A DNA stretch of 64,000 nt, taken from NCBI RefSeq assembly GCF_000429905.1, contig NZ_AUCT01000001.1, positions 1-64,000 of the forward strand, written 5' to 3'. Of this stretch, positions 16,236 to 24,388 are shown in pieces. The position numbers were made by a program, and so were the translations under genes. The DNA comes from Desulfatibacillum aliphaticivorans DSM 15576. Lineage in GTDB: Bacteria > Desulfobacterota > Desulfobacteria > Desulfobacterales > Desulfatibacillaceae. The notes under the pieces are model-generated. The model did no database searches. It saw only the letters and a list, made by a program, of their open reading frames with translations, and had not been told where the DNA came from. Numbering within the stretch: position 1 is the first letter of the stretch; each line of letters opens with the position of its first letter.

Positions 16236-16985
16236 ATGGGTTATAAAACCATTTTGCATGAGGCCGAAGACGGCGTGGCGGTCATAACAATCAACCGGCC
16301 GGAGGCCTTGAACTCCCTTACGCCGGAGGTGCTGTCCGAAATGGCGGAGGCGGTGGAGGCGGCGGCAGGGGACCCTGCGACCGGCGTCATTGTCATAACC
16401 GGCGCGGGGCGGGCCTTTTGTTCGGGAGTGGATCTCAAGGCTGCGGCGAGCCTTGGGGAGGCGGATATCGAGGCCAGGCTGCATGGACCGGCCCGACGTC
16501 TGCAATCCGTCATGGAGACGGCGCCTGTCGTCGTGATCGGCATGATCAACGGATTTTGCCTGACCGGCGGTTTGGAGATCGCCCTGGCCTGCGATCTTTT
16601 AGTGGCCGGCGAGGACGCCAAATTCGCCGACACCCACACCAAGTGGGGGCTGCGGTGCATGTGGGGGATGAGCGCTCGCCTGCCCCAAAGGGTCGGGGAG
16701 ATGAAGGCCAGGGAAATGACCTATACCGGGGAAATGATCAGCGGAAGGGAGGCGGAAAGGATTGGCCTGATAAACAAGGCCGTTCCCGCCGCGGAATTGA
16801 AAAATGCGGTATGGAATCTGGCCGGCAAGATCATGGCCAATAGCAAAGAAGCCAACGCTGCGCACAAGTTGCTGTATTACCGAAACAAAATGGACAGCAT
16901 GAAAGAAAGCCTGGAACGGGAGTACTCCGCCGACCAAGCGGCCGGCGACGCCCAGGATCGCATTCAAGGCTTCGCGAAAAGCTAA
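16236..16985 (+). CDS. Enoyl-CoA hydratase/isomerase (crotonase) family protein, copy 1
   Basis: The ATG at 16236 follows GGGTGGAG and gives 249 residues, the usual crotonase length. The CoA/oxyanion segment GRAFCSGVDLK and the helix GFCLTGGLEIALACD are present, keeping the first catalytic glutamate position. At the second glutamate position (PExxLG in true hydratases) the sequence reads THTKWGL, so the standard hydration mechanism is doubtful. Isomerase, hydrolase or decarboxylase chemistry is possible. It is the first gene downstream of the sigma-54 promoter and is followed by a second crotonase and an acyl-CoA dehydrogenase. The three may form one fatty-acyl-CoA pathway. Confidence 0.88.
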   Translation: MGYKTILHEAEDGVAVITINRPEALNSLTPEVLSEMAEAVEAAAGDPATGVIVITGAGRAFCSGVDLKAAASLGEADIEARLHGPARRLQSVMETAPVVVIGMINGFCLTGGLEIALACDLLVAGEDAKFADTHTKWGLRCMWGMSARLPQRVGEMKAREMTYTGEMISGREAERIGLINKAVPAAELKNAVWNLAGKIMANSKEANAAHKLLYYRNKMDSMKESLEREYSADQAAGDAQDRIQGFAKS

Positions 16986-17079
16986 GGCCTCATATTTCGG
17001 GAATCAATTTTTCAACATGTAATCAAGAGATTGCGACAGGCGATGAGGAGTTCAACGCCAAAGGCGATCCCCAAAAAAC

Positions 17080-17181
17080 TCCCTCCCCCTTGACGGGGGA
17101 GGGCTGGGGTGGGGGTGATATATCACGTCTTTTCTGATGGTTCCCCCCCATCCTGTCCTTCCCCCGCCAGGGGGGAAGGGA
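17080..17181. repeat. Long GC-rich inverted repeat between the two crotonase genes
   Basis: Two arms of about 38 bases face each other around a short AT-rich centre. The left arm begins tccctcccccttgacggggg. The right arm, reversed, begins tcccttccccc. It looks like a small non-coding mobile repeat. A direct repeat cttgggctctgg occurs at 17190 and 17215, just outside it. The rest of 16986-17315 holds nothing recognised. Confidence 0.65.
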
Positions 17182-17315
17182 CCATGACTCTTGGGCTCTG
17201 GTATATAGAAAGATCTTGGGCTCTGGCGTAATTACTTGATTTCAATATTTATTTCCAAGTTCCGAAGGTTAAAGAATACTTCTTACCCCCTAAGTAAGCT
17301 ACGGAAAGGAATTCC

Positions 17316-18068
17316 ATGAATTTTGAAACCTTGCTTTTTGAAGAAAAGGACAACATCGGGCTTTTAACCTTGAACAGGCCCAAGACCGTCAACGCCTTGA
17401 ACCAAAAAATGATCGAGGAGCTGCACGCCTTGTTCGACGCCCTGGAAGCCAATGAGAGCATTCGGGTTTTGGTTCTCACGGGAGCCGGCGAAAAGGGCTT
17501 TTGCTCCGGCATGGATATGAAGGAATCCGCGGCCCAGCTTTTTGAGGCGACCCCGGCCCTGATTTACAAGCATCAATCCCTGGCCTCCAGGTTGTTTTAC
17601 AAAATGCGGCGCCTCCCCCAGCCGATTATTGCGGCGGTTCACGGAGCCGCCTCCGGGGCCGGGTTCAGCTTCGCCCTGGCTTCGGACGTGCGCATCATTA
17701 CCCCCCACGCCCGTTTTAACGCGGCGTACATCAATATCGGCCTTGGCGGCGCCGACTTGGCCAGCAGCTATTTTCTGCCCCGGCTGATCGGTTCGGGACG
17801 CGCCAATGAGTTTCTGCTTACCGGCGATTTTATGTCCGCTGAAGAAGCCATTCAACTGGGGTTCGCCAGCCGGATGGTTGAAAAGGAGAACCTTGTTGAT
17901 ACGGCCTTGGAAATTGCCGGAAAGATGGCGTCGAAAAATCCCCTGGGTTTGAAAATGACCAAGGAGGCCATCAATCAGAACCTGAATGCGGGTTCCTTGG
18001 AGCAGGCCCTTCATGTGGAAAACCGGAACCAGTCGTTTCTTATCGCGTCCATGAAGCTGGGCGCATAA
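17316..18068 (+). CDS. Crotonase-family protein, copy 2, lacking both catalytic glutamates
   Basis: The 250-residue crotonase fold is clear from LNRPKTVNALNQKM, GEKGFCSGMDMK and the oxyanion segment HGAASGAGFSFALASD. The catalytic glutamate expected in that helix is serine, and the second (PExxLG) position reads AYINIGL. Ordinary enoyl-CoA hydration is therefore unlikely. Related glutamate-poor crotonases act as isomerases or on other CoA thioesters. A palindromic repeat separates it from copy 1. It lies 21 bases before the acyl-CoA dehydrogenase, with which it is surely co-transcribed. Confidence 0.87.
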   Translation: MNFETLLFEEKDNIGLLTLNRPKTVNALNQKMIEELHALFDALEANESIRVLVLTGAGEKGFCSGMDMKESAAQLFEATPALIYKHQSLASRLFYKMRRLPQPIIAAVHGAASGAGFSFALASDVRIITPHARFNAAYINIGLGGADLASSYFLPRLIGSGRANEFLLTGDFMSAEEAIQLGFASRMVEKENLVDTALEIAGKMASKNPLGLKMTKEAINQNLNAGSLEQALHVENRNQSFLIASMKLGA

Positions 18069-18089
18069 TCAATTTTTCGAGAGGGAAAA

Positions 18090-19898
18090 ATGGCGAGTAA
18101 ATTCGTAAGCAAGAGGAATATCGACTTTTTATTATACGACGTCTTTAACGTGGATGAGCTGACCCGGTTCGACTACTACAAAGAGCACAACCATAAGGTG
18201 TTTGACATGGTCGTTTCGTCCGCCGTGCAATTGGCCAAAAACCTTATGCGGCCAATCCTGGAAGAAATGGACGTCACGCCACCGGAACTGGTGGACGGCG
18301 AGGTGAAGGTTCACCCCAAGGTGAAGGAAATCATGAAGGAATGCGGCGAGGGGGGCTGGATTGCGTCCAACTTTCCCCTGGAATACGGGGGAGATCAGTT
18401 TCCCCTGACGCTCACCAACATGTCCCGGTTCATCTTTGCCGCCGCCAATTACTCCGCCAGCGTGTATTCCGACGCCAACGCAGGCGCCGCCCATTTGATC
18501 ATTTCCTTTGGGGATAAGGCGTTGCAGGAGACCTATCTGGACAAACTGATTCAAGGAGAATGGCAGGGAACCATGGCCCTGACCGAGCCCCAGGCCGGCA
18601 GCTCCTTGTCGGACATCACCACCACCGCCTATCCCACGGACGAGGGGTATTATAAAATCCGGGGGCATAAAATATTTATCTCCGGCGGGGATCACGACGC
18701 CCTGGACAACATCGTCCACCTCATGCTGGCGAGGATTGACGGAGCGCCGGCCGGGACCAAGGGGATCTCCCTTTTTGTGGTTCCCAAAAAACGGGTGGAA
18801 CCGGACGGATCGCTTGTTTTCAACGATGTTGTCTGCTCAAGCGTTTATCATAAGCTGGGCTACAAAGGCATGCCCCTTACCGAGCTGAGCATCGGAGAAA
18901 AAAACGACTGCCGCGGCTATCTGATAGGAGAGCCTCACAAGGGGTTGAAATGCATGTTCCAGATGATGAACGAAGCCCGGATTGAAGTGGGCCTGGGCGC
19001 AGCGGGCATTGCAACAGCGGCCTATTACGCTTCCCTGGAATACGCCAAGGACCGCCCCCAAGGGCGGAGGATTACGGAAAAGGACCCTACGCAGCCCCAG
19101 ACGCCCATCATCAATCATGCCGACGTGAAAAGGATGCTTTTACTCCAAAGGTCCATTGTGGAAGGCTCCCTTTCCCTGTTGACCCAGTGCGGCATGTATT
19201 ACGACCTGGCTCTGGTTGCGGACAATGAAGAAGACAAGGAAAAATATCATTTGCTGCTGGAGATTTTAACCCCCATAGCCAAAAGCTTTCCCTCTGAAAT
19301 GGGAGTCCTTTCCGTGAGCAACGGCCTGCAATGCTTCGGCGGATACGGGTATTGCGATGATTTTCCCATAGAGCAGTATTATCGGGATATCAGGATTCAT
19401 CCCATTCATGAAGGCGCCACGGGCATTCAGGCCATGGACCTTTTGGGGCGCAAAGTGCTGATGAAAAACGGCAAGGCGTCCATGTTTTACAACCAGGAAG
19501 TCCAAAAAACCATCGACGTGGCCAAAGGCGTAAAGAGCCTGGAGCCCTACGCCGTCAGGTTGGACGAGGCCATGCATCAGTTACAGCAGGTTACCATGCA
19601 TCTGCTTGGCGTGGCCCAGGAAGACGGGCCGGAGGTGTTCCTGGCCGACGCCAGCCTGTACCTGGAGTATTTCGGGCGTATCGCAGTCGGGTGGCAATGG
19701 CTGTTGCAGGGAATCGCCGCCCAAACCAAGCTGGAGAAAGGGCCTTCAAAGAAGGAGGCGGATTTCTATACCGGCAAGGTTTATACCATGCAATATTATT
19801 TTCACTATGAACTTTCCAAGATCAAAGGCCTGTCCGAGCGCCTCATGGAAAAGGCGCATTTGTGCGTAGACATGCAGACGGATTATTTTTACGATTAG
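18090..19898 (+). CDS. Long-form acyl-CoA dehydrogenase
   Basis: The 602-residue protein has the N-terminal, middle and C-terminal dehydrogenase domains, followed by the extra C-terminal domain typical of the 600-residue AcdA/DmdC-like group. The middle domain carries MALTEPQAGSSLSDI (FAD and substrate contact). The catalytic base is E441 in IHEGATGIQAMDLLG. It should oxidise an acyl-CoA to the enoyl-CoA, passing electrons to an electron-transfer flavoprotein not encoded here. It follows the second crotonase by 21 bases and ends at a hairpin. The exact acyl substrate cannot be read from the sequence. Confidence 0.93.
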   Translation: MASKFVSKRNIDFLLYDVFNVDELTRFDYYKEHNHKVFDMVVSSAVQLAKNLMRPILEEMDVTPPELVDGEVKVHPKVKEIMKECGEGGWIASNFPLEYGGDQFPLTLTNMSRFIFAAANYSASVYSDANAGAAHLIISFGDKALQETYLDKLIQGEWQGTMALTEPQAGSSLSDITTTAYPTDEGYYKIRGHKIFISGGDHDALDNIVHLMLARIDGAPAGTKGISLFVVPKKRVEPDGSLVFNDVVCSSVYHKLGYKGMPLTELSIGEKNDCRGYLIGEPHKGLKCMFQMMNEARIEVGLGAAGIATAAYYASLEYAKDRPQGRRITEKDPTQPQTPIINHADVKRMLLLQRSIVEGSLSLLTQCGMYYDLALVADNEEDKEKYHLLLEILTPIAKSFPSEMGVLSVSNGLQCFGGYGYCDDFPIEQYYRDIRIHPIHEGATGIQAMDLLGRKVLMKNGKASMFYNQEVQKTIDVAKGVKSLEPYAVRLDEAMHQLQQVTMHLLGVAQEDGPEVFLADASLYLEYFGRIAVGWQWLLQGIAAQTKLEKGPSKKEADFYTGKVYTMQYYFHYELSKIKGLSERLMEKAHLCVDMQTDYFYD

Positions 19899-19923
19899 AA
19901 GGATAGCGGCGCCGCGACTCAAA

Positions 19924-19963
19924 AGCGGGATTGCATGCAAGAAACAGCGGATGCAATCCCGCT
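19924..19963 (+). terminator. Hairpin after the acyl-CoA dehydrogenase gene
   Basis: A perfect 13-base inverted repeat (agcgggattgcat) has a 14-base loop. It is followed by a short T-containing tract, so it is a plausible terminator of the acyl-CoA operon. Confidence 0.6.
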
Positions 19964-20185
19964 GATCCGCCTTTTACCCCCCAAAAAATGCCTCACCTTC
20001 ACTGCGGCGAACTCCTCAATCAGGCGATTGGCCAGGCTCGCTTTAGGGGTATTGGGTAATTTGGCTCCGGTCACACTGGTTCTTAAAATGGCCAAGCTCG
20101 TCTCCTTTTTTGTTTTGACGGGTTTGGGCGTTCCACACGTTTTCCGTACCCGGCGATTACTAGCCTGGAAAAAGGTTAAAACCTC

Positions 20186-20691
20186 CGCCTTTAGGCGAAT
20201 GGATTTATCCGTTGGTTACGTGAGTTCAAAGCCCATAAGAGTCCTATGGACTATCGCTATGGGAGTCATACGGTATTCAACATAGAATACCATTTTGTGT
20301 GGGTGAACAAATACCGCTGCAAGGCGTTGCATGGTGACCTATCGTTACGAGTTCGGGAACTGGTCCGTCAAACGTTTGAATTGTTTGGAATTCGAATTAC
20401 CAAAGGGGTGGTGAGCAAGGATCATGTACACATTTTTGTGTCCGCGCCCCCTACACTGGCTCCCAGTGAGATAAGACGAAGGATAAAAGGGCGAAGCGCA
20501 ACAAAGTTGTTTGAAGAGTTTCCCCATTTGAAAAAGCGGTATTGAGGTCGGCATTTTTGGGTGCGGGGATATTTTGTGTTATCGCGGGCCAAGTTACCGA
20601 TGAAATGATCAAGAATTATCTGGAGCATCATTTTGAACCCAATCCCGATGATAATTTCAAATTAGAAAGCTAACGACGGGTCTGCGACCCG
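20186..20691 (+). mobile_element. Decayed IS200/IS605-family insertion sequence
   Basis: The element spans a left-end hairpin (CGCC TTTA GGCG, 20186-20197), a broken Y1 transposase gene and a right-end hairpin (ACGGGT CTGCG ACCCGT, 20675-20691). Subterminal hairpins instead of inverted repeats are the hallmark of this family. No tnpB/RNA-guided nuclease gene is visible within it. I do not recognise the flank 19964-20185. Confidence 0.7.
20246..20673 (+). pseudogene. tnpA: IS200-type Y1 transposase TnpA, nonsense and frameshift
   Basis: The first 99 codons read as TnpA with the HUH metal motif in SKDHVHIFVSAPP. The frame stops at 20543 (KKRY then TGA) where relatives have TRP-GLY-ARG (TGG). 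After that, RHFW and RGYF continue. One T is then missing in the run before gtgttatc, and the other frame resumes with VTDEMIKNYLEHHFEPNPDD up to TAA at 20671. The region expected to hold the catalytic tyrosine (IKNYLEHH) is therefore separated from the HUH part by two lesions. The copy should be inactive on its own. Confidence 0.8.
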
Positions 20692-20865
20692 TATCCGTGC
20701 TTTCAGCACTTAAAAAAAAATCCTCCTACTTTTAGCCAGTGGTCGTTTAGTTTATGTATATTTACTTGTAGCTACAACCTCTATCCCTGAAATGAATATC
20801 AAATATTTTACATAAAAAAATAGCTTATTTAGTATTAAGCTGAAGTCACCCCTGATATGACGATT

Positions 20866-20951
20866 TGGTGCCGAAGGCCGGACTTGAACCGGCACGGGCG
20901 TGGCCCACTACCCCCTCAAGATAGCGTGTCTACCAATTCCACCACTTCGGC
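20866..20951 (-). tRNA. tRNA-Leu (GAG), CCA encoded
   Basis: The minus strand gives acceptor GCCGAAG pairing with CTTCGGC, the anticodon loop TTGAGGG with GAG, a long variable arm and an encoded CCA. This is the leucine class II shape, 86 bases. It lies 11 bases after secG on the same strand and is probably co-transcribed with it. Confidence 0.95.
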
Positions 20952-20962
20952 AAGTATGTCTT

Positions 20963-21412
20963 TTATTCGGCTGCAGGAGCCGGTGTTGCTTCCGCTGCAG
21001 GCGCGGCCGGCGCCTCCTCAGCGGTTGCCGCTGCAGCTTCCGACGCGGGAGCGGCTTCTTCCGCCGCCTGGGCTGCAGCATCTGCTTCAGCCTTCAAGTC
21101 ATCCACAACAACGTCTGTGGGCATTGCCTGATCCATCTCCTCCTGGGTGATGGGCTCGGGCGCAACCGCTCTTCTTTCCATGGCGCTGTCGGACGGAATC
21201 GCCAGGAACAAGGAAGTGCACATGAACAAAACCGCAGCCACCGTGGTGCCTTTGCTCAGGAAGCCTGCGGGGCCTGAACTGCCGAACACGGTCTGGCTGC
21301 TTCCTCCGCCAAAGGCGGCGCCCATGTCGGCTCCTTTGCCTGTTTGCAGAAGAACAATCAGGATGAGCGCAATACAAACAACAATGTGGATCACGGTAAC
21401 GAGTATCGTCAT
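20963..21412 (-). CDS. secG: Protein translocase subunit SecG
   Basis: SecG is the small membrane subunit of the SecYEG channel. The N-terminal 75 residues show the family pattern: a first helix, LLQTGKGADMGAAFGGGSSQTVFG and a second helix. I prefer the ATG at 21412 (MTILVTVIH) because AAGGAA sits just before it. An in-frame ATG six codons earlier lacks a good site. The protein is longer than usual because of an acidic alanine/proline/glutamate tail of about 65 residues. tpiA lies upstream and tRNA-Leu directly downstream. Confidence 0.93.
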   Translation of the reverse strand: MTILVTVIHIVVCIALILIVLLQTGKGADMGAAFGGGSSQTVFGSSGPAGFLSKGTTVAAVLFMCTSLFLAIPSDSAMERRAVAPEPITQEEMDQAMPTDVVVDDLKAEADAAAQAAEEAAPASEAAAATAEEAPAAPAAEATPAPAAE

Positions 21413-21470
21413 GATTTCCTTTTCCGCCATTTATACGGATTGGCGGCCTTCCTTTGGTTTTGCGGCCGTT

Positions 21471-22232
21471 TTATTGGAACTTGACTATTTGCGAGAAAGT
21501 CTCAGGATCCAAGCTGGCGCCGCCGACCAGTCCTCCGTCAATATCCGGCTTGCTCATCAACTGGGCGATGTTGGCCGGTTTGACGCTCCCCCCATACAAT
21601 ATGCGTGTGGATTTGGCAAGATCTTTTCCTAACAATTCAGCCAAAACCTTGCGGATAAATGCATGGGCTTCCTGGGCTTGATCATCGGTTGCGGTTTTGC
21701 CGGTGCCGATGGCCCAGACAGGCTCATAGGCGACCACCAAGGCGTCCTCCCCCGAGCCGGGAAAAATGTCTTTTAGACCGTCTTTGAGCTGTTTGTCAAG
21801 CACATTCAGCGTTTTTTCCTGATCTCTTTCCTCTTCCGTCTCGCCGATGCACAAAACAGCCTTCAAACCCGCCTCCAGAGCGGCCTTGATCTTCTTATTC
21901 ACGGTTTCGTCGGTCTCGCCGAAATACTGGCGCCGTTCCGAGTGGCCGATGATCACGTGGGAGCACCCCGCAGCCTTGAGCATAGGGCCGGAGAGTTCGC
22001 CCGTATAGGCGCCTTCGGTCTCCCAGTGCATATTCTGGGCGCCCAGGGCGACGGCGCTTCCCTCCAGGGCTTGCGCTACGGGAACCAGACAGGCGAAGGT
22101 GGGGGCGATCATCACGTCCACGCCTTCTACGCCCTTGACCAGTTCAGCCAGGGCGGCCGCGTCGCGGGCGGCCTCCTGGGGAGTCTTGAACATTTTCCAG
22201 TTTCCGGCGATAAGCGGCGTTCTGGCGTCCAT
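21471..22232 (-). CDS. tpiA: Triosephosphate isomerase
   Basis: TpiA interconverts dihydroxyacetone phosphate and glyceraldehyde 3-phosphate in the cytoplasm. The 253-residue protein keeps GNWKM (catalytic lysine), IIGHSERRQ (catalytic histidine), AYEPVWAIGTG (catalytic glutamate) and the C-terminal ILYGGSVKP phosphate loop. The start at 22232 overlaps the gapA stop (TAATG) with GGAGG seven bases upstream. An ATG two codons earlier is too close to that site. Translation is likely coupled to gapA. Confidence 0.96.
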   Translation of the reverse strand: MDARTPLIAGNWKMFKTPQEAARDAAALAELVKGVEGVDVMIAPTFACLVPVAQALEGSAVALGAQNMHWETEGAYTGELSGPMLKAAGCSHVIIGHSERRQYFGETDETVNKKIKAALEAGLKAVLCIGETEEERDQEKTLNVLDKQLKDGLKDIFPGSGEDALVVAYEPVWAIGTGKTATDDQAQEAHAFIRKVLAELLGKDLAKSTRILYGGSVKPANIAQLMSKPDIDGGLVGGASLDPETFSQIVKFQ

Positions 22233-23251
22233 TAGCATGCCTCCGGCAAGGATTTACCTACCATTTCAGCAAGATCGGCTACGCGGTTGGCGTATCCCCA
22301 TTCGTTATCGTACCAGGAGCACACCTTTACCATGTCGTCGATGACGTAGGTCAGGCCGGAGTCGAACGTAGAGGAAGCCGGGCAGGTGACGAGGTCCGTG
22401 GAGACCAGGGGCAGGTCGTCGGAATAATCCAGGATGCCCTTGAGTTCGCCTTCGGCGGCCTTTTTCATGACTTCGTTGACTGCTTCCACGGAGCCCGGGG
22501 CTTTTTCCACGTTCACCACCAGGTCCACAATGGAGACGTCCGGGGTGGGGACGCGAATGGCGAAGCCGTTCAGCTTGCCTTCCAGTTCGGGGATGACCAG
22601 AGCCACGGCCTTGGCGGCGCCCGTCGTGGTGGGGATCATGGACAGGGCCGCGGAGCGGGCCCTGCGGAGATCCTTATGAGGAGCGTCCAGCAGCCTCTGG
22701 TCCGAGGTGTAGGCGTGGGTGGTGGTCATAAGGCCCTTTTTGATGCCGAAATTCTCCATGAGCACCTTGGCCACGGGGGCCAGGCAGTTGGTGGTGCAGG
22801 AAGCATTGGAGATAATATCGTGCTTGGCCGGGTCGTATTCGTTCTGGTTCACGCCCAGGACGATGGTCACGTCGGGTTCTTTGGCCGGAGCGGAAATGAT
22901 GACTTTCTTGGCGCCGGCTTTCAGGTGTTTGGCTGCATTTTCACGGTCCCGGAACAGACCGGTGCACTCGCAGGCGATGTCCACGCCGTAGTGTTCCCAA
23001 GGCAGAAGCGCCGGATCCTTGACTGTGGATACGGGAATGACTTTTCCGTCCACTTCAATGCTGGCGTCTCCGGCTTTCACTTCGCAGTCCAGTTTGCCGT
23101 GGGTGGAGTCGTATTTCAACAGGTGGGCCAGGGTTTTGGTATCCATCAAGTCATTGATCGCCGCCACTTCCAGGGAAGGATGGGCCAATGCAGCCCGAAA
23201 AAGAAGACGTCCTATCCGCCCAAAGCCGTTGATTGCAATTTTCGTGGTCAT
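22232..23251 (-). CDS. gapA: Glyceraldehyde-3-phosphate dehydrogenase
   Basis: This enzyme oxidises glyceraldehyde 3-phosphate to 1,3-bisphosphoglycerate. The 339 residues contain the Rossmann start INGFGRIGR, D34 (AINDL) favouring NAD, the catalytic C152 in SNASCTTNC and the NEWGY signature near the C-terminus. A strong AGGAGG precedes the ATG. Its start lies inside the 3' end of the upstream acetyltransferase frame. It is followed directly by tpiA, forming a small lower-glycolysis unit. Confidence 0.97.
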   Translation of the reverse strand: MTTKIAINGFGRIGRLLFRAALAHPSLEVAAINDLMDTKTLAHLLKYDSTHGKLDCEVKAGDASIEVDGKVIPVSTVKDPALLPWEHYGVDIACECTGLFRDRENAAKHLKAGAKKVIISAPAKEPDVTIVLGVNQNEYDPAKHDIISNASCTTNCLAPVAKVLMENFGIKKGLMTTTHAYTSDQRLLDAPHKDLRRARSAALSMIPTTTGAAKAVALVIPELEGKLNGFAIRVPTPDVSIVDLVVNVEKAPGSVEAVNEVMKKAAEGELKGILDYSDDLPLVSTDLVTCPASSTFDSGLTYVIDDMVKVCSWYDNEWGYANRVADLAEMVGKSLPEAC

Positions 23252-23723
23252 AATGCCTCCTTGGGATTTTTTTTTGCATCACCAGGGCAGCCTCCCTGGT
23301 TTCCGGATAATAGTTAGGCCGTTTGCCGCAGCAGGCGAATCCCGCCTTTTCATATAAAGCCGCGGCGGCGGCGTTGGATTCTCTCACCTCCAGGAGGGCG
23401 GTTTCCGCGCCCAGGGCCGAAGCCATGGCGCAGACGGCCTCCAGAATCCACAAGCCAACTCCCCTGCCCCGGAACTCCGGAGCCACCGCAATGCGCATCA
23501 GATGCATTTCATCCATCAAAATGCGGATGCAGCAATACGCAATAATATCGCCGTCCGCATGGTCACCCTGGAGCTTGGCCGCCACGCATCGGGCGTCGGG
23601 GAGCTTCAACTCACTCTCAAAATAGGGGCGGGGCCAGGGGAACAGGAAACAGTCCCCGTCAACCCGGCATATTTCATCTAAATCCGCCGGGTCCATCGCC
23701 TCCAGGGTTATGGAACAATTCAT
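23151..23723 (-). CDS. rimI: RimI-like GNAT N-acetyltransferase, probably ending by frameshift
   Basis: The first 155 residues form a GNAT acetyltransferase. The acetyl-CoA loop reads VAPEFRGRGVG and the C-terminal strand NAAAAALYEKAGF, close to RimI, which acetylates the N-terminus of ribosomal protein S18. As written, the frame continues 101 bases into gapA with an unrelated tail. The change occurs at a run of nine A on the coding strand (23267-23275). Ten A would end the protein as MQKKNPKEAL with a TGA overlapping the gapA ATG. The C-terminus is therefore uncertain. Confidence 0.8.
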   Translation of the reverse strand: MNCSITLEAMDPADLDEICRVDGDCFLFPWPRPYFESELKLPDARCVAAKLQGDHADGDIIAYCCIRILMDEMHLMRIAVAPEFRGRGVGLWILEAVCAMASALGAETALLEVRESNAAAAALYEKAGFACCGKRPNYYPETREAALVMQKKIPRRHYDHENCNQRLWADRTSSFSGCIGPSFPGSGGDQ

Positions 23724-23724
23724 A

Positions 23725-24144
23725 TTAGCCGGTTTTGTTGCCCTTTAATATACCGCTCGCCAGGCAAATGCTCTTCTTGCCGTACGCCTCAACTTCCTGG
23801 GCCAGCTCCCTGATGTGTTTGCCCTCTTTTTGCCGGGTCTTGACGGCCCTCAGGAGAACGGGAAGATTGACTCCGGACATGACTTCCACACGTCCTTCCT
23901 CCAGGAAGGAATAACTCAGGTTGGAAGGAGTTCCCCCGAACATGTCCGTCAGGATGAGGACTCCCTCGTTTTGATTGACGTTTTTGATGGCCTTGGCGAT
24001 ATCATCCCGCAGCTTGGTTGCGGATTCCTTCAAATTGATGGAAACCGCCTGGGCGGACTCGATGGGCGCCCCTAGGACGAACTCTCCGGCGGAGAGCAGG
24101 GCGTCGCCAAGTTGGGAGTGGGTTACAACAACAATACCGATCAT
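23725..24144 (-). CDS. PTS mannose-family EIIA component
   Basis: The 139-residue protein starts MIGIVVVTHSQLG, with the phosphorylated histidine at H9, and has the ILTDMFGGTPSN loop of mannose-type EIIA domains. Such proteins accept phosphate from HPr. When alone they usually regulate rather than transport sugar. No EIIB, EIIC, HPr or enzyme I gene is in the window, so a regulatory role is likely. It lies downstream of rapZ across a terminator-like hairpin and one base before the rimI start. Confidence 0.9.
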   Translation of the reverse strand: MIGIVVVTHSQLGDALLSAGEFVLGAPIESAQAVSINLKESATKLRDDIAKAIKNVNQNEGVLILTDMFGGTPSNLSYSFLEEGRVEVMSGVNLPVLLRAVKTRQKEGKHIRELAQEVEAYGKKSICLASGILKGNKTG

Positions 24145-24203
24145 GATTACTAAGGTTTCCTAAGTGTTTTTCGGCGCCGGGGCGGCGTCGGGCCGCTCCG
24201 GTT

Positions 24204-24221
24204 TGCGTCTTAAAGGACGCA
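24204..24221 (-). terminator. Hairpin upstream of the EIIA gene
   Basis: A TGCGTC/GACGCA stem with a six-base loop lies in the leader of the EIIA gene, about 60 bases before its start. It could be part of a leader structure. No riboswitch class was recognised. Confidence 0.35.
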
Positions 24222-24324
24222 GGATGCCCCGCGATTGCTCGCGGTTTGATTAAGGTTTAAGCCGGAAAAAGGTAACTATACGGCGCCAAGCAAAGGCTTT
24301 GCAAGACCCAATTCCGGCGGGGCC

Positions 24325-24351
24325 TAAAAAATAAACAGGCCCGGACGGGCC
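24325..24351 (-). terminator. Rho-independent terminator after rapZ
   Basis: On the minus strand GGCCCG-TC-CGGGCC is followed by TGTTTATTTTTT. It lies about 40 bases after the rapZ stop and probably ends the LPS-rpoN-rapZ transcript. Confidence 0.75.
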
Positions 24352-24388
24352 AGAACATTTTCACGTATCGGACTAAAAAGCAAGGACT

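Noticed and set aside
19935..20285. 116-codon frame upstream of the transposase fragment
   Set aside because: It has no ribosome site or family motif, and it runs into the left end of the IS element. A tnpB remnant on either strand was looked for and not convincingly found.
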